This document shows, one piece after another, positions 58,401 through 64,000 of a stretch of 64,000 bases of DNA. The stretch is from Paraspadella gotoi (lineage: Eukaryota; Chaetognatha). Where the stretch lies: assembly GCA_051294375.1 (NCBI GenBank), contig CM119270.1:13381861-13445860 (forward strand). The letters are read 5' to 3'. Numbering within the stretch: position 1 is the first letter of the stretch; each line of letters starts with the position of its first letter. The notes under the pieces were generated by a model. That model did not search any database, was not told the origin of the DNA, and was given only the letters and a program-made list of their open reading frames with translations. The translations under genes were made by a program, and so were the position numbers.

Positions 58401-61400
58401 CATACGACAATCTTTATCACCCTCAGGCCAACGGAATGGTGGAGAGGTTCCACCGGGACCTCAAAGCGTCGCTGCGCGCCAAAGCTGTCTGGCGCCGATT
58501 GGGTTGAACAGCTTCCCTTGGGTCCTTCTGGGCCTCCCTACGTCCCACAAGGCCGACCTTAAAGCATCCTCGGCAGAGTTGTGTCCAAACGGCGGCCTCC
58601 CAATCACCCGGACGGCACACCTTGCCGCCCGATCCTGATGCGCTGCTGCAAGCCCTGCGGCGCGAAATGGACGCCCTCGACGGTCGACGGCACACGCCAC
58701 GCAGATCATCCCCAAGCCCCTCAAAGTTGCCGTTGTGTTGGTCCGCCGCGACGCTCACCGGGCCCTCTAGCCCAGGTCTACGACGTGCCCTGAGTCGTCT
58801 CCCCTCTGGTGCCAAATTCCCGCCTCGACTTTTGCCGGACGCCTCGATGAAGTCTTCGGTCGACCGCTAAGCCGTTTGTGAAGACGGCGAGCCGAGCGCT
58901 CCGCCACCCCGCGGCGCCTCCCAGGCTGGCCGGCCACCCACTCGCTCTCTCCCCAGCCGCAGACGGCGTCGCCACTTCAGCCCGCAGTTGACGAAGAAGC
59001 CAGCGCAGCCCGCTGTCGCCGAGCCGGAGATTCCGACGTCGTCTAACAAGACGAGGCCGAGGCCCCCCCCATCCACATCAATCCTCCCATCTCCTACCGA
59101 GACGTCGTCTTGGGAGGGAGTGAAGACGCTGTCGGATCAGCGACACGGGACAAAATATCTCGCCTCAACGCGCATTGGCAGAGCCGGCGAAAACCGACGA
59201 ATCAGAGAGCTTTAACAAAAGCACAAAACTAAAAGATTTTCACAGCCTCTGAAGATTGGAAATTTTTTTAGTTGTTTATTTGTTATAGAATATTCAATGT
59301 ACAATGGACGTCATTACAGTTTTTTGTAAAAACTACTCGATTCGACATGTATTTTAACATTGTTTATTGTATCGAACTAATTAGTAAACGTATTTTATGT
59401 ATCCATTAAACAAACAAACGGTCGGGAAAACCAACGGTGCACTGGTAAACATTTAAACGGGCGTGCTTTCGATCAGTCCGATTCCGAAAAAATATTTAAG
59501 CTATCTGTAATTGTTATGTATCCGTCGCTCTTCGTATTATTCATTGATAATAAACTTTACTTATGCAAAAAGTGCCCTCTTTATTACCACGTATTTCCCT
59601 TGGCAGTTGTTAAAGCATTTGCTGAAGCTTTTGGTGTTCAAAATTACAGTAGTTTTCAAAGTTAGCCGTGAGTGTTTAGTCAAACTTCACTATTACTTAC
59701 CTCGGATGTTTTTAATCTATCACCGTCAAGTAAGATTTCGTACAATTTTGATCACGAAACAACAAAATTCGCGAAAAAAAACCCCAGTGATCCGAGGAGA
59801 AAACACCAAGCCTAAAAAGTCAGCAAGCCTGACTACCGTATCCACCTTTTTTTTTCGGCAAGTTCTGTACCGGTGTATGCTTGTTTTATTTCTTTTCCTT
59901 TTTTTCTTTTTTTTAACCGCAGGATTAGCACGCATTCTCCACTATTCTTCTCTTCGTTTGTATATAATGGAGTTCCCGGATGTCGCATTGAAGGCGCCAT
60001 GCCCTGGGAAAAGGAAGAAGAGGAAGAAAAGAAGAAGGAATCGTAGTGGGAGAAGAGAAGGTAAGAATATATGAATGAAGTAGGCCGAGTTAGAAGAGGA
60101 AGAAGCAAGTAAATTTGGTTGGAGAAGGAAGAGGAGGAAGAAGAAGATGACAAAACGTTACTGCTCTTTGCTGTCGGTGGATGCGGAAGAAGAGAGGACA
60201 TCTGGCGGGAAAAAACTGGTCAAAAACAAAATATTTTTTTGAAATTTAGTATCATTATTATCATAAAGAAAATTCCTTTAGGTTGATTGATTTATCAGGA
60301 TTTGTTGTATTTTAGATGCAAAATGTAGTTCATGAAATTTTACTAGAATATGACGTCATAGTCGCTAAACTGCCTAGAAAAAATTGATAACACACATTTG
60401 TTCTATATAACGTTTTCGTTTAACCGGTCATATTTACAACATACCTATAGGCGAAGCCAGTGGACTCTGGGAAGTGAATAACGAGACTCTGAGAGATTCT
60501 TGAGCTTAGCAGGGACCGCTATGTCATTATCTTGTAAGAGTGATGAGGCCTTAACCACCAGAGCCTGTCCAAAGTCAGGGGCAAGATAGCTATTTTATTA
60601 ATGAATTTTGGTTAATTTTTATATTGTTGTACCAACATTTCATATGGAACACAGAGAAAAATAGTATGGATGAGCCGATTTTTTCAAATTTTATTTCAGA
60701 GAGAGAAATCGCAATGTATTATTTCGCCCCGAATACCACGAAAAAAAAATATTTGCAACACATTGACATCTAAATTAAATTACATAAAAGCTGTTTAAAT
60801 AATTGTTCGAATTATATGCATAAGGCGTAGAAAATTTCTAAAATTAATAACTTTAATTAAATTCTAAAAGTGAGGAACGAAACAACATTATACTAATAAA
60901 CATTTATGTAATAAAAAAATTATTTATAAATTTTACAATTTACCGCAGTAGGCCATATTTAACATATACTAATTCAATAAATGTTTTTTAAAATTCAAAA
61001 CAGTTTTTTAAAGATACTTCTTGGCAGATTGGATTCAGTTCATAAAAAGTAGATAAAAAGAAATATTAAATCTTTTTAAAAAATTCCTTCATTAAGTAAG
61101 TCAAAATCAAGAAAAAGCATATTTTAAGCTTGAAAATATTTTATATATTAAATATTAGTTTTTTTTAATTTTTAACCGAACTTAATGAAAGATTTTTTAC
61201 AATGAGTCATAAATTTTTTCTTTTTTCAACTTTGACAAAAAATTCAAATCTGCAATAAAAAGTAGGAAAAGCCTATTTTGAAATTAAAAAAAAAACATAA
61301 AATGAATTAAAAAAACATTAAAATTAATTTTTTTTACAAATTAATGTTCACTTGATGGTATGTTGTTCATTAATAACATTTAGAATTTTCTTACGTAACT

Positions 61401-62217
61401 TTCACTACGCTTCTAATATGCACACATTATGCAGTAAGGCGGCGCCAAAATTGAACACTTATTTATAACTTCTCAATTTCTCTTCAAAAAAATTTCTTTT
61501 TTCCTTCCATACTAAATCGATTTTCAATGCAACTTTGGCTTTGCAATTAGTTTCATGGGTTGTATGCACTGGAAGCTTTAAAATATTATTAATATATAAC
61601 AAATGACAAAAAAATTTTAAAAAAAAATTTATTTTTTAAGAACGGAATTCTTATAAAGCTTGAAAAGTTAAATGAAAGTTAGTACTACATTTTTTAAATT
61701 TTTGACAAGAATTGGTTAAAAACAGAAAAAACGTAAAAATTATCATCATATCATCATTGGCTGAATTTTTATAGTTTTTTTAAAGATTTTGATTCAATAA
61801 AAACAAAAAAAATTTAAAAATTTTATTAAAACCTTTATCTAACTTTTAAAAGCCTCTACAGAAATCTACTCAAAAAAATTAAAAAATTACAAAAAAAATT
61901 TTTAACATTCTATTATAGTAATACAAATAATTCTTTAAAGGGCTATCTGTGCGTTATTAATGAAATAATTTATTATAAAATAATTTTTATTTTCATATTC
62001 TAACAGGTCACTTTACCATTTATTTATTTGACGAGAATTCTGTTTTCAACCTGTTACCGGCCTATTTATGCAGCCTTAGAAAACATACTTTTAATGACTA
62101 TACATGTATTTTATGCTTCCTTTGAATCAAAAAAATGAAACATCGTCTTTTTCTGAGATTACTCAAAATATGATCCAACCGCGCCTACCCTTACTTACCC
62201 ACTCAACCCTCCACCCA

Positions 62218-62254
<37 letters not shown>

Positions 62255-63095
62255 TCCGCTGCCACCCCCCCAAACCACAGACCCACTCCTCATTCTCATT
62301 CACGTGACGTAGAAACTCGACGCGATGACGTATTTCAGCATTGAAGAAGGACATCAGCGGGTAGAAAATAAAGGGGAGGGGGGGGGGGCAAGGTGGGAGG
62401 ACCCCATATGGTCCAAGTCCAAGCCCAACGACTCTCATCCAGCGACCCGAAACCAGGCCGCAGGAATAAAACGAAGGGATGAGACGTCACGAAGTCGAGG
62501 GAGAAGAAACAGCGCAGCGAATAAAAGAAGGCGGAACCGAAGACTCATGTGTAGCCGTCGTGCAGGAAGAGAGGAAGCAGCTGAAAATAGAGGCTCTGTC
62601 GACCGGCTCCACAGCAGCGTGTCTGGTCGTAGATCAGCGGACGGCAACGTCGTACGACAAGTTAAGACGGTCGTGTGGCAGGTGATAAGTCGTTTCGAAG
62701 CGATTAATGTAGCCGGTTACGCCCATTACGCGTCGTGAAGGAGTCGCGTTGACATCTCTCTCTTTTTCTTTTTATCGTTCATTGTCCTACTAACTTTTTC
62801 CCCCACTAACCCACGTATAATCTTCCTAGTCTCGAAAACCCGTGAACCATAATTCACACTTAATTCTTCTCACAGTTGCTCGTTGAGCTTGAAGAAGAAA
62901 AACAGAAGCACGCTCAGGACCAGGCGCAGGTAAATAAGCGTCGACGTCAAGTGTAAAATATTAATCTTTTTGAATTTACATCCCGTTGAGAAACATTAAA
63001 TATTAATGGTTTTAATTTAACTTGTGACAAAGGCAAATAATCGAGGAGCGCGGCGGTATGAAAACTGAATGTTTTCTGAGTGAGAGAGAGAAGAG

Positions 63096-63167
<72 letters not shown>

Positions 63168-63561
63168 CTCGAGTAATAATCTCTGGAATTGAAGATAAAT
63201 TTTGTCGGAAAGAGAGAGAGAGAGAAAGAGTAAGAGAGTCGAGTAAATAATCTCTGGAATTGATGATAAACTTTGTCGGAATAATTTCGCTCGCTTTTTC
63301 ATTTCGTTTATCTTTGTTTAAAACCTCCCCCCCTATCCCGACCTCACCTCACCCAAAAAGGGCGACGACGTGACTTACCTCCTGGAAAAGGAGCGGGAAC
63401 GCCTCCGCGGCGACGTGGAGCAAGAAAAGGGAAACGCGAAGAAGATGGAGAAGGAATTCAGGAGAACCTCGGCCGCCCTCGACGAGGAGAGGGAGAGACA
63501 CAAGCAGATCGTCGTCATGCTCGTCAAGGAGAGGAAGAGGATCATCACGAGGCTGATACAG
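49572..63561 (+). CDS. Gene D: CTTNBP2/CortBP2-family coiled-coil protein, N-terminal part
   Basis: Exons: about 49572-49711 (tentative), 50503-50730, 50844-51137, 62876-62929 and 63361-63561; the gene continues past the window. Exon 50503 opens with DLSKSDLTKLLAYLEGELQA, the CortBP2 N-terminal signature. Exon 50844 is Pro then Ala/Ser-rich and ends in a coiled coil (LRKLEQLVLAQKRQQSRMR). Exon 62876 (ELEEEKQKHAQDQAQ) and exon 63361 (GDDVTYLLEKERERL, HKQIVVMLVKERKR) match the conserved family coiled coil in order. Introns after 50730 are phase 0. CTTNBP2 proteins bind cortactin and the STRIPAK complex and act in cytoskeletal and synaptic organisation in vertebrates; that role is inferred here. 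The tentative first exon reads Ala/Gly-rich (DADGAAGGVANAAAEGAEN) but ends in phase 2, which does not fit the phase 0 acceptor at 50503, so a junction is missing. Confidence 0.85.
49712..50219. other. Gene D intron between tentative exon 1 and exon 2
   Basis: AT-rich sequence with a C-rich block at 50030-50085 followed by a ctgcag acceptor-like site. A small missing exon could lie here, but none is convincing. Confidence 0.5.
50220..50420. repeat. (CT)n microsatellite upstream of a gene D exon
   Basis: A pure CT run to about 50303, then mixed CT/CCT, ending about 80 bases before the acceptor at 50502. It is mirrored as GA at 52385-52575. Confidence 0.95.
51138..51420. other. Start of the gene D intron; centre of the inverted duplication
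   Basis: A pyrimidine-rich start is followed by purine-rich A/G sequence up to the 25-N gap. About 51180-51420 has no mirror partner, so it is the spacer of the palindrome. Confidence 0.6.
51421..51445. other. Assembly gap (25 N) at the palindrome centre
   Basis: A 25-base N run lies between the two arms. Together with the identical length at 708, it looks like a placeholder gap. Confidence 0.95.
51480..51670. repeat. Polypurine (GAAAA)n/(GAAA)n tract
   Basis: A long A/G-only tract with GAAAA and GAAA units. Lys-only frames across it are not genes. Confidence 0.9.
51662..52330 (-). pseudogene. Inverted, frame-broken copy of two gene D exons
   Basis: This is the reverse complement of 50503-51137 with several single-base gains and losses. 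Fragments such as MDALLRDGTVL are readable on the minus strand before the frame is lost. It lies antisense within the gene D intron. Confidence 0.8.
52385..52575. repeat. (GA)n tract, mirror of 50220-50420
   Basis: A GA-rich tract with the same type of interruptions as its partner, but of different lengths. Confidence 0.9.
53190..53390 (-). pseudogene. Inverted copy of the tentative first exon of gene D
   Basis: The reverse complement of 49550-49715, with indels. Confidence 0.7.
55200..55680 (+). pseudogene. gag region of the Gypsy element, disrupted
   Basis: Starts near an ATG at 55214 (MAAASTPSTSAVSVK). The conserved gag stretch with a W-F pair (ADLWFVRAES in an adjacent frame) is split by a frame change near 55270. 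No clear CCHC-type zinc knuckle is readable. Confidence 0.65.
56030..58560 (+). pseudogene. pol region of the Gypsy element, disrupted
   Basis: In order: a protease-like segment near 56040-56170 (FLVEHG where a D-T/S-G triad is expected, probably an indel effect); reverse transcriptase around 56480-57150, with readable VSKADGG, NDRYPL and PKTAIITPF and the catalytic Y-x-D-D region around 56920-56940; RNase H around 57280-57740, with HISGKSNVVADALSR at its end; and integrase around 57880-58560, with HVHVDLS, TVVDRFTRWPEALP and a HPQANG-type motif. Each piece lies in a different frame from the next, so the reading frame is broken many times. Confidence 0.85.
60700..61426. mobile_element. Inverted copy of foldback element 2
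   Basis: The reverse complement of 43118-43800 in the right arm, with indels. Confidence 0.6.
61435..62065. mobile_element. 631-bp AT-rich MITE with 8-base target duplication
   Basis: This insertion is absent from the left arm. ttatgcag occurs on both sides (61427-61434 and 62066-62073) and only once in the left arm (near 43117). The ends, taaggcggcgcc and the complement of ggccggtaac, are weakly inverted. It is AT-rich and has no coding capacity. An 8-base duplication is typical of hAT-type elements, so a hAT-like MITE is the best guess. Confidence 0.6.
62285..62751 (-). pseudogene. Inverted partial copy of the last exon of gene B
   Basis: The reverse complement of 42512-42904, with indels that break the frame. 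The copy stops at 62751, opposite position 42512 within the gene B glycosylated loop, and unique gene D intron follows. Confidence 0.85.
62752..62875. other. Resumed gene D intron
   Basis: Unique sequence leading to the acceptor at 62875 (cttctcacag). It joins directly to the end of the inverted copy. Confidence 0.6.
63078..63240. repeat. (GA)n tract and duplicated 75-base block in a gene D intron
   Basis: A GA run at about 63078-63165 is followed by two copies of gagtcgagtaataatctctggaattga...taaactttgtcgga (about 63168 and 63238), each linked to a GA stretch. Confidence 0.85.
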
Positions 63562-64000
63562 GTCGGGTGGGGGAGGTGAAGGGGGGGGGAAAGATGGTCC
63601 GACTGGAGGGATTGGGACGGATGTACACCGAGAGACAGATGGAGACTTATACATATTTAAAGGAAAAATAAATTCAGATGTCGAGGAGAAAAAAGATATT
63701 TAATCAGATAAACAAACTGACAAGATTCAAAGTGAAAAAACATATCGGTGAGAAATAAAGGCATGAACGTACGGAAAGAACAACAAATTGATCGATGCTT
63801 ATTTACGATATAATACAGATAGTCTAAGTCTAATAAATTAGTCAAAATACTGCAGTCTGATCATGATACAGCCGGTTCAATCAGGGACTACAAGGGGAGT
63901 CATTTTTGACTGATACACAAAACTGAAATACTGTCACAAAGACATACCGACAGACGTAACTATCCTCAACCCATCGTCAGCGCCATCTTCAAGCGATTTT
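63562..64000. other. Gene D intron continuing off the window
   Basis: AT-rich intron after the donor at 63562. No further exon is seen. Confidence 0.6.

Larger units (their letters stand above)
54611..59587 (+). mobile_element. Ty3/Gypsy LTR retrotransposon, CsRn1-like, frame-broken
   Basis: The 5' LTR is 54616-55062 and the 3' LTR 59121-59582, both beginning tgaagacgctgtcgg. A 4-5 base target duplication attac flanks it (54611-54615 and 59583-59587), and the left arm holds the empty site near 48397-48401. The primer-binding site at 55065 (tggtgagccgacgaag) resembles the complement of tRNA-Trp, as in the CsRn1 lineage. A polypurine tract tgggagggag lies at 59111-59120. The order is gag, protease, reverse transcriptase, RNase H, integrase, typical of Ty3/Gypsy. 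No env was seen. Many single-base indels break all frames, so it cannot encode its proteins as written; some breaks may be sequencing error. Confidence 0.92.
51446..62751. other. Right arm of the inverted duplication, indel-rich
   Basis: This is the reverse complement of 42512-51180, with frequent single-base indels that break every coding exon it copies. It lies wholly within one gene D intron (between 51137 and 62876). Two insertions, a Gypsy element and a MITE, are absent from the left arm. The inner boundary is near 51660 and the outer boundary at 62751, after which unique sequence resumes. Confidence 0.85.

Noticed and set aside
54611-59587. Endogenous retrovirus with env
   Set aside because: After integrase only a short Pro/Arg-rich stretch precedes the polypurine tract; no envelope-like frame or membrane segment is seen, so it is annotated as a Gypsy retrotransposon.

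Overview
The window is nuclear DNA from an invertebrate animal. Exons are GC-rich and spliced, introns are AT-rich, and there are dense (CT)n/(GA)n, (AAAT)n and (CAT)n microsatellites, metazoan domain families (PDZ, Roc-COR, CortBP2, C2H2 zinc fingers) and Ty3/Gypsy-type elements. I cannot name the phylum from sequence alone. Five N runs are present (25, 304, 10, 282 and 25 bases); three of them sit in or beside simple repeats.

Four genes are supported, all on the + strand. Gene A (first firm exon 10593, stop at 30899, about 27 exons, roughly 1,525 residues visible) has a PDZ domain, long low-complexity linkers, a degenerate Roc (Ras-of-complex) domain and a COR domain, so it is a Roco-family relative with a PDZ domain in front. 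Gene C (11939-13375) is an intronless five-finger C2H2 protein nested in the gene A intron that splits the PDZ domain. Gene B (36087-42904, 13 exons, 875 aa, complete) is an unrecognised multi-pass membrane protein with eight CxCxxC motifs between two membrane blocks and a heavily N-glycosylatable loop. Gene D (about 49572 to beyond 63561) is a CTTNBP2/CortBP2-type coiled-coil protein and runs off the right end.

Two large duplications dominate the rest. About 2.1-8.2 kb is a tandem copy of about 8.2-13.98 kb, including the zinc-finger gene and the first PDZ exon, but riddled with single-base indels. About 51.6-62.75 kb is an inverted copy of about 42.5-51.2 kb, again indel-rich, with a 25-N gap near the centre, and it lies inside one intron of gene D. 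Indel-dominated divergence and standard-sized gaps suggest unpolished long-read gap filling, possibly from the other haplotype. The arms also differ by three clean transposon insertions with target-site duplications: a 3.5 kb LTR element only in the left arm, and a 5 kb Gypsy element and a 631 bp MITE only in the right arm.

Other structures are two near-perfect intronic hairpins (one with a tRNA-like loop), two members of a long foldback family, a 57 bp minisatellite that has copied a gene B splice donor seven times, a possible tRNA-derived SINE and a GC-rich minisatellite at the left end. No CRISPR array, rRNA gene or intact tRNA gene was seen.
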